Origin: Limonium bicolor
Taxonomy: Eukaryota > Streptophyta > Magnoliopsida > Caryophyllales > Plumbaginaceae
Length of the DNA stretch: 64,000 bases
NCBI GenBank assembly: GCA_023374045.1
Contig: CM041780.1
Location: 29,940,337-30,004,336 of the forward strand
Direction: 5' to 3'
The notes beneath the pieces were generated by a model. It searched no databases. It was not told where the DNA came from and saw only the letters and a program-made list of their open reading frames with translations. Below, in pieces: positions 1 to 11,390 of the stretch (position 1 is its first letter; each line of letters starts with the position of its first letter). The position numbers and the translations under genes were made by a program.

Positions 1-2764
1 CATGAATTATACAAACTTCGGTGCAAATTACCAACCAACAAGCAACAACACAATACAAGCACCACAAGTGCAAACAATCTGATTCGTGCATTTATCTTGT
101 TAGGTGATCACACAATCAAACAAGCACACAAATCGGGGTAACCAAGGTAGGATACAGAGCATGAGGAAATCATACCTTTCACCGGGGTTAACTTTACCGG
201 GTGTTCTCACGTTCCTTGGTTCACACTCATTCCTCGTGTTTTACTCTTGAACCACTATTTACATATCAAATGGTTCAATAATATTAAGGTGTTACGGTAC
301 GTACATAAAAGCTACTCCCGTACTTACCCCGTTATTCCGTTATCTCGGTTTACCTAAGTGTTCTTAAACTCACAACTTTCTCCATCACTTCTCAAACTTG
401 TTTACACTTCTTGGACCTTAAAGGTCACCAAAGAACTCCTAAACAACTCCTAAAACCAATACCAATCAATCCCCTGTCTTCTAGGCACTTTAAAACACTT
501 TTTATGCATTTCTGGGGGTGGCCCGGGACCTGGTCCGGACCCTAGGTCCCGGACCAATACAAAAACTAACTTTCGACCTATTTTTACTAGTGGTCCGGGA
601 CTTGGTACATATCCTAAGTCCCAGACCCTACTAAAAACTGCTATTAAGGTCATTTTTCAACCCCAAATCGACCCTTAATCCACCATTAATCATTCCATAA
701 ACATTCCACAAGTTTCTTACATAATTAAACACCTCAAAACACTCCTTAAACCACTCCAAATCATTGGTTAAATCCACTACCCAATTCTTGCTCAAATTCA
801 ACAAATTCAATTACCACATTCTTGTATTTTGCACACTTGTGCATTTTTACATCTTTTTGATAGTTCCTACCTCTTACCAACCTTACCAAATCACCTAATG
901 ACCATTCCCAATCATTCTCATTCCTTTGTACTTCTAAAACCCAATGTTCACTCCTTGTTTCACAAGTTATAAACACTAACCCTTTTTCCACAAATTCCAA
1001 GTTTCTCACATGCTATTTGCTACAGATTTATACTCTCTCTAATCCATCCTCCATTCACCATTCCAAGTTCACTAAACATCTCTACTCAACCCAATTACAC
1101 ACCTAAGCTTCTCCCATTGCCAAACTCACCTAAAACACTTATTTTCTACCGAAATTTCACCATAATCTCCCCATAAACCTAACACATCCCAATCCATCAA
1201 TTCACACCAATTTAAATTTCTAATCTAGCCACACCCATGAGGGTCCTACCAGCACATAATATATCCTCAAAATTCACCAAGCAACAATATAATTCACAAA
1301 CCTCAAAAACTTGGCTCCAAGGCCCTTAGTTCACAATTAAGTTCACAAATCTACCAATTTTCAACCAAGCACACTATCACTCATATTTTGGGTTTATTAC
1401 TAACTTTAACCCATCCCCAATTTTAAAAAAATTAAAGCAAGCTTCAATGTTGGTTTCTTACCTTAATTTACAAGTTTCTTCTCAATTCTCCTCTTGCTCC
1501 TCCTCTTCTCAAATTCGGTCAAGTGGGAATGGAGTTGCCAAACTCCATCCCAACACCAAGGAACACAAAATAAGTTCAATTAAAATTCTAAACCCTTAGA
1601 ATCACTCAAATTCAAAGGAAGGGCTTAGAGCACAAAGTTAGGGTTTTACCTTTGGAGCTTTTTAAGAAGGGTTCTCACCCTTGAATCAAAAGGGAAATTC
1701 CACCACCATTGGAGGGTTGAATTAAAGCTCAAAAACAAGGAGAAAACAAGGTATAAGAGAGGGGAAAAATCGGTCACCAAAGGAGGAAGAAGAAAAATGA
1801 GTTTTTCTTGGTAATTTTTACCTCAGGAGAGAGAGGAGACTCCAAGCTACACATTGGTGCCATTTTCCCTTCAAATGGGAAGAACCCATGGATATGAAGT
1901 TCTCCATTTTCGAATTTTGAAAAGAGAGAATGATAGAGGATGATGAGGAGATAAAGAATATATAATTATTTTTGTGATTGGAGCTTTAATAAAGCTTGGG
2001 CATGACAAAGAAGGCTTGAGTAGCCATGGGAGAAGAAGAGAAATCGCTGCCATGGAGGAAGGAAAGAGAGAACGGCTGGGAGGAAGAAACAGAGGAGAGA
2101 GAGGGAAGAGAGAGGGAAAAAAAAAAAATAAAGGAGGGGAGAGAGTTTACCTTTTTAACTTTTGCTTTATTGCTTTTCTATTTCTTCCTCACTAGCTAAT
2201 ATTAGAGAGGGGCTGCACCATCTAATTAAAAACCGGCCCCTTATTATACATGTGAGCTGGAGCGTTTTTTGTCTTTTACTGAAAATGCTCGTTAATTTAC
2301 CCGGTTTAGCACTATTCACTAACCGGGCCCGTTTTCTAGAATTTTCTCGTTTCTTTAATTTTAATGGTTATTATACTCCCATTAATGTTTATTTATAGTT
2401 ATTTAATGAACTATAATTTTTACGGGTTCATTTGACCTCTTAAAATCACATTTTCGTGTTTTCTCGAAAAACGTGTGCTAAAGCTTTATTAGCATTTTAA
2501 TACATTATTTGGATCCGTTTTCTTCTGGAATTGTTCCCATATATTATTTAGGCATTATCAAGCCTTTTAAATTCACTCAATACCATTTTTAAGGTTGTAT
2601 TCCTCCTAGGGTCACTTAACGCTCGTTTTAGTGTTTTTCACTTTCTAAGCGTTTTCTTGTTTCTTCTGGATTTACTCATTTTACCAAAATTTATTAGGCG
2701 CTAATAGGCCCTCAATATTTTATTAGAGTAATTTAGTCACCCTAATTAAGTTTAGGGTATTTCA
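1..2764 (-). mobile_element. Tekay/Del-like LTR 'A' (right-hand part; left end outside window)
   Basis: This is the right-hand part of a long gypsy LTR read on the minus strand. It ends with GGGTATTTCA, the inverse of the TGAAATACCC start used by the other Tekay-like LTRs here. Blocks at 150-420 and 2230-2530 match the complete LTR at 59291-63507 almost phrase by phrase, for example CCCGTACTTACCCCGTTAT and ACTAACCGGGCCCGTTTTC. The right end abuts unrelated sequence, not a CCCCCC tract, so it is a 5' LTR or a solo LTR. Short ORFs in it (60-82 residues) are low-complexity and I do not take them as genes. It appears to have inserted into LTR B. Lineage is inferred from LTR length and termini, not from protein. 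Confidence 0.75.
520..627. repeat. Two-unit 36-bp inverted-repeat array (GGTCCGGGAC type)
   Basis: There are two 36-bp units, at 520-555 and 592-627, 72 bp apart. Each starts GG(T/C)CCGGGACYTGG and ends CTAAGTCC or CTAGGTCC followed by CRGACC, so the arms can pair as a hairpin. The first unit also contains an inner GGTCCGGACC. It occupies the same place in this LTR as the arrays at 8649-8902 and 61155-61335. Confidence 0.85.
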
Positions 2765-3797
2765 AATTAAAAAACGCTAACTTATGAGAGTGTTATAATT
2801 ATTTAATGAAACAATGTTCCTAAATTCTGGTCTGCATACGCCCCAGCAGGTTGCGCATAGTGATCACTAGAGTTCTAACACCCGTTTAGGGTTTACTCTT
2901 GTTTATCTAAAGAGCCGGATACGATCGTTAGTCGGAGTGTGCTACCATTTGCACCATATATACCAAGGCTTCAGCCTAATGGACATCTACCATTATAGAT
3001 AACTGAGTCCATCTACCCACTGTAGATGGCACCGGACTACTGTCCAAAATATTAATGTGTGAGGTTAAACGGGGAATTGTCCTTAACATGACACCCGTAT
3101 GTTTATGTGAGATTGTGGAAGCGAGGCTTCGTGTGATGGAAATAAACAAGTGAGACTAACTGGACTTCAGCTAACTCTTACATTATAGTCGATTCAAATT
3201 TAATTGTTCAATTATCAATGTCGTAATAGAATGTCTTGATTTGTGAATGTTTGAATACCTGTTGTGTGTTAGAATTCCGTATTTACAGTTATGATATAAG
3301 CATGTAAACGGTACAGCATGAAACGAACCCCATGTTAATCAAGATGGCAAACGACCTAAGTGGCCTAAAGGGTCTAGGATCACATTTAGCATACCAGCAG
3401 TTGGCTAAGCCTTTAAGGCACCCACATTTCAGGACTTAATCGAGCTATGAAACCGTAGTGTGGGTCTTTGGGGTAGTCAACGACGTTATTTATTTATTTA
3501 TTGCACTTTCAGAATTAGTCTATATTCAGTACGATGTAAACGTTGGGATTACCTTAGATGCTCACTTACCTTATGTATTAGTTTAAACTTAGGATGATGT
3601 AGTATATATCTCGTTGATCATTGCGGTTAATTATTTTCGATGTGTTGTTATATTCCTTTTCTGCTTCTTTACTCGCATGGGCGAGTAATGGCATGTGACA
3701 CCCGAGTAAGAATTATTAGTGTTTAACTTCCGCTGTGAGACATCTTTAATTATGCTACGAGAGTGATTATTACGCTTTTAATGTGAGGGGTGTTACA
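2765..3797 (+). mobile_element. Tekay-like LTR 'B' fragment, plus orientation
   Basis: This segment ends GAGGGGTGTTACA, the 3' terminus of this LTR class, and is the reverse complement in content of 30372-31400. Shared landmarks include the AGTGATCACTAGAG block, the GACACCCGTATG-type block, CCGCTGTGAGACAT (compare the inverse CAGCGGAA), and ACTCGCATGGGCGAGTAATG. Its 5' part lies to the left of LTR A or outside the window. Its right end interrupts the gag of the minus-strand element that follows. Confidence 0.7.
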
Positions 3798-4059
3798 ATT
3801 TCGGCATGCGAACGTGCTTCGGATAGAATCTTCTTCTCATGGAAGCCTTGAGAACTCCCCACCGAAAGTCAGGTTCTCCTTGTAACTTTTCTTGCTCTGC
3901 AGCCCACCACAGGTCAGCCTCACACGTGAAATAATAAACACCTCCACTTACTCGCTTCTCTTCAGGACAGTCAGTGATGTGGAATATCTTGTCAAACTCT
4001 CTAATCCAGTCTTCCAGAATTATAGGGTCTTCCACACCTGAAAAGGTACTTGGCTTCAT
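3798..4059 (-). pseudogene. Ty3/gypsy gag fragment (Tekay-like)
   Basis: About 88 residues of a gag (capsid-like) protein on the minus strand, starting at Met 4059 and cut at its C-terminal side by LTR B. Recognisable features are FSGVEDP, DWIREFDKIF, CPEEKRV, the EADLWW core and RRRFYPKHVR, in the order seen in plant chromovirus-type gag proteins. It lies 270-550 bp inside a tRNA-iMet primer site on the same strand, as expected for a gag N-terminus. No zinc knuckle, protease or RT follows, because the element is broken here. Family assignment is good; the exact start is uncertain. Confidence 0.75.
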
Positions 4060-4332
4060 CGCGGCAATCCTTCTAGAGAAGTCCTAGGGAATCTTTGCTC
4101 TTTCCTCTTGCTTTTACAATATCTTACTCATGCTAAGGGCTAAGTCTCTCAGGGTTTGGCCCCTATCGGCCTCCCTTCCTGGATGTTCACCATTCTACAC
4201 ACATATAGTCATTAGTCACAAAATCATGAACAATCAAGTATTTAAACATTTAGTCAAACATTCACAAACAAGCATTCACACACACATATTTTGAAAATGA
4301 CCACCTATCATTTCCCCGATCTATAACCTATT

Positions 4333-4344
4333 GCTCTGATACCA
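4333..4344 (-). other. Primer-binding site, tRNA-iMet type
   Basis: Read on the minus strand this is TGGTATCAGAGC, complementary to the 3' end of plant initiator tRNA-Met. It lies 3 bp inside the LTR terminus at 4348 and points toward the gag fragment at 3798-4059, which fixes the element's orientation. Confidence 0.9.
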
Positions 4345-5144
4345 CAATGTAATTCACCCCACTTTTCATACCTCTAATTTGTTTTCCTTCTTTGTTAACA
4401 ATTTAGCGGAAGACTTACGAAACTAGTCAGGGTGCTACCGCCACACAAACACTCAATGTGGATGCTAAGGCTAATTACCACCAGTATACCAAATTAAGTT
4501 AAACTCTTAAACTTTATATATGTAGATATACTTAAAAACTAACCATAACCTTACTTAGTAACATCGACTAACATCTTTAAGAACTAGGTATTAACTTACA
4601 CCATCTTTACTAGCTTATACAATAGTGTTTAAACCTATTACAACCAAACTTAATTGAAATACTACATCGTCTTCTAGCTCCAGTCTCTAGTTCCCCCTTG
4701 CTCCACACTCCTGTGCAACTTCATGACTACGGAGAGACTCTATCTTTTTCCTGTACCTGTGGTCAGTCATACAATCACAGGGAAAATACCTGAGGGCACA
4801 TTCCAGAAAATAAACGTTAGCAAATTTGAGTAATTCTTGCCACCACATGTAAAATACATTAAAAATCTTTAAGAAATCATATATAACATCAAAGAACCAC
4901 ACCAACATAAATCACCAGAAACCACAACAAATATTACCAAAGTGCAAAAGCATTAACCCATAAAATATCATGTAGTAACCATAAGATTAAACACATCACA
5001 TCAGAACCTTCTTCACCACCTGTAAAATACATTTTACCTTAAAGTATACAATACCCTAACAATAAGCATTATCATATCAAGATCTATCAAGTTTTATGAC
5101 GAATACCAAGTTCCACCACAAGTTCAACATCCACAAAAAAATGG

Positions 5145-5250
5145 TTGTATGCCCGGATATATAGAGTCCGACCTATTCCAATGGCCGTATGCCCAGATTT
5201 ATAGAGTCTGGCCTCTGTGGCCGTATGCCCAGATTTATAGAGTCTGACCT
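5145..5250. repeat. Three-copy tandem repeat, about 38-bp unit
   Basis: Three copies of GTATGCCCRGATWTATAGAG followed by TCYGRCCT start near 5146, 5186 and 5222. The CCAGA/TCTGG and CCGGA/TCCG pairs make each unit weakly dyad-symmetric. It lies inside LTR G. Confidence 0.75.
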
Positions 5251-6760
5251 CTCTACCTCACCCCATGTCCTTAAGTGTGCACACCCCTTGTAGATCATCA
5301 GCCTATAGAGTAGATCATGATGGCTTACCCACCATTCATTGGTAGTGGGGAAAAATCAGTGTTCGGCCTCCGAGGGCTTATAAACATATAATACCAAGTA
5401 CCAAAGTCATTACCATGTGATCAAGCTGTTCCACCACGTCATTAACCTTATTAGATCATCCACACAACATACCAAGAAGAATCAAAGTACATAGCTACAA
5501 TTAACCAAGCAAAAACCAAGTTAAAGCACATAATAAACACCTTGTAAATACCTTAAAAACAACTCCTTGTTTAAGGTATTACCCCTGTATAAATTCGGCC
5601 CAACTTTTAACCAACTCAATATCAACATCTTATAAGTATATGGTCATGAAACCGAACCACGAAACCTTCAAAAACCTCTTTATAATTTGAATAGAGACCG
5701 GAAAGTTCTTAAAGCACGTTTTTAGGTATTGTCTTACCTTTAACTCATAAAAACTCAACTGGAGAACTTACCCACGAACTAGAATATTGTAAAGTGATAA
5801 GTACTTATTATTGTTAGCTAAAACCCCACGGAATTTATTCACGAAAATCAAACACCAAGCTGACTTCAAGTTAAAGCACCTAATTCACAGGAACTGACAT
5901 CAAAGGTTCAAGGTCTGTTCACCAAGTTTCCCAGAACGTCTCGGGGATTATTATACATCACAATCACCATTGAACAGTCTAATTTCAAACCATGAAAAGA
6001 GTTAGAAGAGATACATAGCATCAGCTGCCGAAAATAGCAAAAATAGAAAGCGTCGCCAGAATTGACATATAGGGAAAGAATGGTGGAGCACGAGAACTAC
6101 TAGACTCCTTCTTTCCATATCTCTTCACCACAAGTTAGGTACTTCAAATATATAAATGGGGATCCCAAGAACTCGCAGAGATTCGCTTGGAAACACCTTC
6201 AACTCCTCTCGCCGTTACATGACTTCTACACTGGGAATGAAATTGACTTCTGTTTTGGTGTTCTTGGGTTGGCTGGCTTGCTATACATTTTAATTCGAGT
6301 TTCTCTGTGTTTATGGATGTAGTAGAAGTAGATTGAGGTGTGGTAGAAGTCCAGGTCGTGAATCTCTTCTTATAGGCAAAGGGAAGAAGACTTAAGACTA
6401 TGGTAAGTCTTATAAGGGTGACTCATCACCATACCACCTATCTATCTTTGTAGCCCTTGATTTGAATAAGTAATGTAAACACATCAAAGGGCTAGGAAAT
6501 TCCAGGGGAGGTCTGCAATTGCAGGAGCAATGATGGGATGAAACGTAATCATTACAAGGCATCAAATGTAACATTAATGAGCATTAAATGAAGCATTTAT
6601 ATGCTGACCATTTAAGGCCATGTTTGGCATGACTTGGATGCCTCCCTTAAGGCTTTGTCTAGCTAGGTGGTCTAAGGTTACTTCATGGTGAAGAAAGGTC
6701 AAGATAAATCTCGCTAAGTCCTTATTCTTGGTGCCACTTATATGTGTAATCGCTTATGGC

Positions 6761-6937
6761 ACGTTTCTTCACGTGAGGGAAACCTAATACGTTTCTTCAT
6801 GAGAGGGTTTCCTAAATTTACACACATACGTTTCTTCATGAGTGGGTTTCCTTCATTAGAGAGTTTCCTTCCTGAGAGGGTTTCTTTCTTGAGGGGGTTT
6901 CTTTTCTGAGAGGGTTTCCTTCCTGAGGGGGTTTCCT
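6761..6937. repeat. Degenerate minisatellite (GAGGGGGTTTCCTTCCT)
   Basis: Seven to eight imperfect copies of a unit of about 19-30 bp built around TTTCTTC(A/C)TGAGAGGG and GGGTTTCC. Copies to the right become shorter and more regular. It lies near the right end of LTR G. Confidence 0.7.
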
Positions 6938-6967
6938 ATTGGACAACATGCTAATCAATAATTCTTG

Positions 6968-7102
6968 ACACCTTGTGCTTCCCGACACGTCATGCTTCCG
7001 ACACCTCGTGCTTAGGTTAACTAGGTTTCCACCTCGAGCTTCCTACCTACCAGGTCGCCACCTCGTGCTTACCTCAACTAGGTCACCACCTCGTGCTTAC
7101 CA
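6968..7102. repeat. Degenerate tandem repeat (CACCTCGTGCTTACC)
   Basis: Five or six copies of (C)ACCTCGTGCTT with variable linkers, often followed by AACTAGGT. It directly follows the GGTTTCC minisatellite in LTR G. Confidence 0.7.
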
Positions 7103-7391
7103 AGCTGCATAATGTGTTTTCTAAGGAGAAAAGTGATTATGATGGAGTAAAACTAGTTATGGAGGCATTTCCGGCTACTAGGGTTTTACCGGGTCTTGCA
7201 GAATTTTCTAAGGCTTTCCATCTTTGGTAATTAGGGTTTCTTAGGGTCTTATTAATTTTCCAAGGTGATCCAAAGGTTTTTAAGGTCATTTATGGAGTTT
7301 CCAAGACTTTCGGGATTTTCAGGAACTAGGGTTCCTAGGATTTCCGGGTCTTCCGAGACTTTAGGGTTTCTTCATAACTTGGGATATTTCA

Positions 7392-8164
7392 ACTTCGAAG
7401 ATGGCGGAGCAGAACTTCCTTGGACGCCAACAAAGGAATGATGCGGAATTTGGTGTTTGGATGGAGTGTGGGGTATGTTGGGATGTGTAGAAATGTGGGG
7501 AATGTCGCCCTATTTATGAGCACCAATTCCTCCTTGTGCTGGGTGTCGTGCCGAGTCAATGTCATCCAGCACCTAATAAAACACTTGCCTAACTATCAAT
7601 GGTCAAAACCGCAAAAACCGTGAACCGATGCTTGTGCCGGACAGAGATGTTTGGCACCATACTCGGAAGAGGTTGGAGTGGTAATGGTCATTAACTACAG
7701 ACGTTTGGTCAACCTTGGTGACTTTTGCTTGTGCCGGATAGGATGTACCTGGCACTGGATCCGGCATTCCTCCTACTTTGCTCTATGATGATGCCGTGAG
7801 TTGCCAACCCGGCACAGTGCCCGACACTACTTGGTCAGAAGTTATTCCTTGCTTGTAAATATATAAAACATAAGTCTAAACATAAACAAGAGATTTAATA
7901 CACAATGTAACATAATTATAAGCTATTATAACCTTATTTAGACTAATATACTTATAATTCTAGCATATAAAATATGATAAGTCTGCGGCTTATCAAGGAG
8001 GGAGTTTACTAGTCCTGTATATCTCTTTTTACGTTTCAGTTGAGTTCATAAGGTTGAACTACAGTCATTCTATAGTTGAGATTTCTTACGTGTTTTTCCA
8101 CATTTTAGTTATTTTGTGTATCGACTCTCTCTACGATATTCAGTTATATCATATACTTAGGCAA
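7392..8164. other. Intergenic stretch without a recognised gene
   Basis: A 67-residue ORF (7420-7623) is low-complexity and is not supported as a gene. The only structure I see is a set of GTGCCGG/GGCAC dyads (separate entry) and an AT-rich tail at 7850-8000. The stretch separates LTR G from LTR fragment H and may be a diverged part of H. Confidence 0.5.
7536..7828. repeat. Dyad array of GTGCCGG ... GGCAC type
   Basis: Units at 7536-7572 (GTGCTGG ... CCAGCAC), 7634-7657 (GTGCCGG ... TGGCAC) and 7731-7755 (GTGCCGG ... TGGCAC) are spaced about 97 bp apart. A fourth, more decayed dyad lies at 7808-7828. Most are preceded by CTTGTGC. The layout recalls the GGTCCGGGAC arrays but the arm sequence is different. 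Confidence 0.55.
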
Positions 8165-9190
8165 GGATTGTTAGCACATACAGCAGGCATCAAGATATGT
8201 ATATATATCAAATGCAATAAACATTTTCGTACTTTTATCTTGTTAGGTCGGCACACAATAACGAGTAGCACACAAGCTGAGTGTAACTCGGTAGGACACA
8301 GATTGCAAGAAAACCATACCTTTCACCAAGGAATTATTCTAACGTTTGTCTCACGTTCTTCAAATAATTCTTGCATCACTGATAACATTCTAAGTGTTTC
8401 TATTAACGTCAAGGTAATACGCAATTTCAACAACTACTACGCACGTAATTAACCCCGTTGTCCCGTTAATCTTAACTTTTATCATGTGATCTTAAGTTAT
8501 CAACTTTCACATTCAATCTCATACTTGTTTATACTCCTAATGACCTTTACATGTCACCAAACAAGTCCTAAACATCTTCTAATACCATTATCATTCAATC
8601 CCCTTTCAATTAGAGGCATTAAAACACTCACGGTTACATTTTTGGTGTGGTCCGGGACTTGGTACGGCCCTTAAGTCCTAGACCAACACACTACACAAAC
8701 TCTCGGGACATAATTCAGCCAGGTCCGGGACTTGGTACTTGACTATGGTCCCAGACCAATACATTATGTTTCTTTTTGTTGATTTTATTGGGTGGTCCAG
8801 GAGTTTGTAAGGGACTTAAGTCCCGGACCAACACTACAGGTTTTCTCTCGGGCCTTTTTAACCAGTGGTCCAGGACTTGTTGCAAGGACCAAGTCCCCGA
8901 CCCTGATATAATCTGTCGAATTTGACATTTTTTAATTTCAATTCTAACCCCAATTCTTACCCCAAATATTTTCCAATCTTTCCACATGCATCCAAGCATG
9001 TTCTAACACCATAATCATCCCAAAAACCTCCTCAAATCCTCGATCCAACCTTTCACTCAAATCTTGATCAATTTCACAAATCTTCACACAAATTTTTCTG
9101 CACTTTGCACTTTCATCCCCTAAGTTGCTAAGATGCACATTTGTTCCCACTTGAATAACTCAATTGTTTCACCTATAATCCTTTTTACTA
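8165..9190 (-). mobile_element. Tekay-like LTR fragment 'H'
   Basis: It matches LTRs A and E over their middle third. Shared blocks are CTTTTATCTTGTTAGG, AGCACACAAGC, CGGTAGGACACAG, TGCAAGAAAACCATACCT, TTCACC, a hairpin array, then TTTCCACATGCATC-type sequence and TTCTAACACCATAAT. Both LTR ends are missing. On the right it is truncated where a GACCTGGCAAAG repeat begins. A 132-residue ORF at 8054-8452 that runs into it is not a believable protein. Confidence 0.65.
8649..8902. repeat. Four-unit 36-bp inverted-repeat array
   Basis: Units lie at 8649-8684, 8722-8757, 8794-8829 and 8867-8902: all exactly 36 bp, with starts 73, 72 and 73 bp apart. Outer arms are GGTCCRGGA and TCC(Y/A/C)(R)GACC. 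The centres differ from unit to unit, so selection or copying has kept the arms more than the loops. Spacers share a CTCGGRCCTTTTTAA-like core with the spacers of the array at 61155-61335. Confidence 0.9.
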
Positions 9191-9365
9191 GACCTGGCAA
9201 AGGTGACCCAAACCTGAAAAACTGAACCGATCTAACCCGATCTGAACCCGATTTCAAACTGAATGGCGTGACCCGAAAACATGAACCAAACCAAACCAAA
9301 ACCGAATCCAACCGAAATATTTTACTACCCGAATCCACCCGAACCGAATTGACCCGAACCGAATT
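9191..9365. repeat. GACCCGAACC-rich dispersed repeat
   Basis: The tract begins GACCTGGCAAAGGTGACCC and continues with irregular copies of ACCCGAACCGAA and ACCGAACC. Sequences of this composition are common dispersed repeats in plant genomes and may be the end of a DNA transposon. I found no partner terminus in this window. The minus-strand ORF across it is a by-product. Confidence 0.6.
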
Positions 9366-9733
9366 AGTCTGTCTAATCCAACACTCACTGTACTCTCTAA
9401 GGTTAGATCAATATATATTAGGGAGTATTTGAGTGCAATATGCTCTAAAGTAAGAAATGAATTTTCTTAGAAAATAAATAAGTCTCGCTAAAGATCTCAC
9501 AAGAATAATGTTTCTCTCAAACCTTTCTCTCTCGTCAAACTATTGGAATGCCCAGACAAACACTTGACAATTTGTCTTCTTAAATACTTTGGTCTCCACT
9601 ACATCTTATTATAAACACTATGTCTAAAAAGTGGTGATTATGTAGACATGGTCCATGTTTTCTGGTGAGGTGATCTTCCATGATCTCTGCAGAGAAAGCT
9701 CCCCACATTCATCGCGCTTCTCGGAAGTAAACG
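9366..9733. other. Stretch with no recognised feature
   Basis: AT-rich sequence of ordinary complexity with no convincing ORF, repeat or element terminus. It belongs to the older sequence into which the LINE inserted. Confidence 0.4.
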
Positions 9734-9874
9734 ATGCTGAAGAGGTTACACGCGCACCGCTTATCTTCGACACGAAGAGCTGTAGCTAGAGTGAGTCCTG
9801 TGGTAGTGGGACTTTTACTCAGGGAGACATCATCTGCAAAACACGGTCACAAAAGTTTGTGGCAACGAGTTTAG
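9734..9874 (+). CDS. Small ORF, Arg-rich N-terminus like an organelle presequence (tentative)
   Basis: A 46-residue ORF starting MLKRLHAHRLSSTRRAVAR. The first 20 residues contain seven Arg/Lys and no acidic residue, with Ser, Thr and Leu spaced as in mitochondrial targeting peptides. A GTGAGT directly after codon 19 could be a splice donor, so this may be a first exon or the relic of one. No downstream exon was recognised in the 1 kb before the LINE or after it. It is too short to name; a chance ORF is quite possible. Confidence 0.2.
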   Translation: MLKRLHAHRLSSTRRAVARVSPVVVGLLLRETSSAKHGHKSLWQRV

Positions 9875-10290
9875 GGTCACTACAAATCCTAAAAATGCCT
9901 TCGACATTTTTTAGATTTCCTATGGTGGGTTTTAGGGTGTGAGGGTTAGGGAAATCTATTTGAAAGTCGTTCAATACTTTACATTGTAGCAACTGTAAAC
10001 TCTACAGATTTCTAGGGTTTGTGAGAGGGGGTTTAGGGTCACCCTAAACCCACCCACTACAAACCATAAAAATGCCTTCTGCTTTTTTTAGCTTTCCTAT
10101 GGTGAGTTTTAGGAAGTGTGGGGTTAGGGTAATCTATTTGGAAGCCGTTTATATGCTTTACATTGTATCAACTAACTCGACAGGTTTTTAGGATTTGTGG
10201 TAGCGGGTTTCGACAAGTTTTTTAGCTTTCCTAGACTGACCTTTAGGGTGTGTGGAGTTAAGGTAATCTATTTTGAAGACGTTCTATACT
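9875..10290. repeat. Imperfect tandem repeat, unit about 130-180 bp
   Basis: Three decayed copies share TTTAGGGTCAC, AAAAATGCCTTC, CTTTCCTATGGTG, TTAGGGTAATCTATTT, GAAG(C/A)CGTT and TTTACATTGTA. The copies of AATCTATTT lie near 9951, 10131 and 10265. No coding capacity. Confidence 0.7.
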
Positions 10291-10600
10291 TTAATGTGAG
10301 GATGTACATATTTTAATGTAAGAATGTACATGTTTTAATGTGAGGATGTGCATGTTCAAATGTGAGAATGTACGTGTTCAATTATGCGAATGTACATGTT
10401 TTAATGTACATATGTACATGTTTGTATGACCATCTATAGAAGTTTTCTCCCTTATATGTACAAGTTTTAATCTAAGCATGTACATATTTAATAAATATTC
10501 ATACACGTTTATGTGACCATCTGTATATTTTTAATGCGATGATGTACATGTTTTTACGTGAGGATGTACATGTTTTTATGAATATTTGAATAGGTTTGAA
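10287..10600. repeat. Minisatellite, about 22-bp unit (GATGTACATGTTTTAATGTGA)
   Basis: About ten imperfect copies of RATGTACATGTTTTAATGTGA, most regular at 10290-10420 and more broken to 10600. GTACATGT is itself partly palindromic. It directly continues the larger repeat to its left. Confidence 0.8.
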
Positions 10601-10864
10601 TGACCATTTGTACAGATTTTCTTTTATGTTTTGTGCATTATAACCCTTAGCAGCATCAGTTTTACTTTTTTTAAAAAAATTAAATACATTTTTTTTACTT
10701 GTTAGATCAACAATTATTTGATTGTATCTCTGATATACCAATCACATGTAGTTAGGATATAACTGAGACCCAGTTCTTTCTCATTGTCTTTCTATCAAGT
10801 GCGATTTAATGTGCCGTTATTGGCGGTGCATTTATTGTTTGGTTAATTCCAAGGTGATGGATAA
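10601..10864. other. Stretch with no recognised feature, left flank of the LINE
   Basis: AT-rich; the 80-residue minus-strand ORF here runs through the minisatellite and is not supported. It continues on the other side of the LINE at 29146. Confidence 0.4.
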
Positions 10865-10881
10865 AGTACTGCTACTGCTTT
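10865..10881. repeat. Target-site duplication of the LINE, left copy
   Basis: AGTACTGCTACTGCTTT, repeated at 29129-29145 directly after the LINE's terminal A tract. A 17-bp duplication is in the normal range for L1-type insertion and fixes both ends of the nested block. Confidence 0.9.
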
Positions 10882-11385
10882 TGAACTTAGGGGCGTTTCT
10901 TTTGAGTAAGTCCTGTAGATAGGGCTACAGTATTTTATCGTCATTGAGGCGATTTGGAGTGACTCCCTAAGTCTCTCCCTATCATTTCCTTCCAGAAGTG
11001 ATTTCTTTGGGTTAATTCCTATCTATCAGTGTTAATCGTATTGTAGTAATCGGCAGTCTCCGGAGCCAGCGAGTGAGGAAGTGATTTCAAAGTTTCTTAT
11101 CGTTCTACCGGAAGTGATTCAGAGGATAGTTTTCTTCCTTTTGTTGATGGATACTCCAGAGTGAGTTTGTAGCAGATCTGTATTTCCTTTTGTCGACAGG
11201 CTTTCCAAAGTCCTGGTTTAATCTGTACCGGATAGGTCCATTTGATTGCGGTAGGCAGGAGGTGTGAGGTATTACAGTATATTCTTGCACGGGTAGGCGA
11301 CCTTGGTGGCGCATTCTCCTTGTTATCTTGTCAAGGGACATAGAAATTGGCTTCTGCTTCAGGGGAAGAAGCAGTCCCTCTATCC

Positions 11386-11390
11386 GGCAG
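11386..11390. repeat. Target-site duplication of the copia element, left copy (GGCAG)
   Basis: GGCAG here and at 24595-24599 bracket the copia element exactly, which confirms both LTR ends. Confidence 0.92.

Larger units (their letters stand above)
4348..7391 (-). mobile_element. Tekay-like 5' LTR 'G' of a minus-strand element
   Basis: An LTR of about 3.04 kb whose left end TGTAATTCACCCC touches the primer site and whose right end is GGGATATTTCA. On the minus strand it therefore begins TGAAATATCC and ends GGGGTGAATTACA. Internal blocks such as AAGTGTGCACACCCCTT and the TAGTGGGG/GGCCTCCGAGG region resemble parts of the other Tekay-like LTRs but are diverged. It contains two minisatellite tracts near its right end. 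The matching 3' LTR was not found to the left, so the element is incomplete. No coding sequence is supported inside it. Confidence 0.75.

Noticed and set aside
1974..2195. 73-residue basic ORF, and other ORFs of 60-80 residues in LTR A
   Set aside because: Low-complexity Arg/Glu/Gly sequence in a GA-rich LTR region, not conserved as an ORF in LTR E.
8054..8452. 132-residue plus-strand ORF
   Set aside because: It runs from unassigned DNA into an LTR fragment, and no such frame is kept in LTRs A or E.
8649..8902. CRISPR-like array: 36-bp palindromic repeats with 36-37 bp spacers
   Set aside because: Geometry fits, but repeats differ in their centres, there are only 2-4 units, spacers are related to each other, no cas genes exist, and all copies lie in plant LTRs.
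9191..9365. Telomere-like or satellite tract
   Set aside because: The repeat is ACCCGAACC-like and irregular, not TTTAGGG; the nearby TTTAGGGTCAC copies at 9875-10060 are part of a longer tandem unit.
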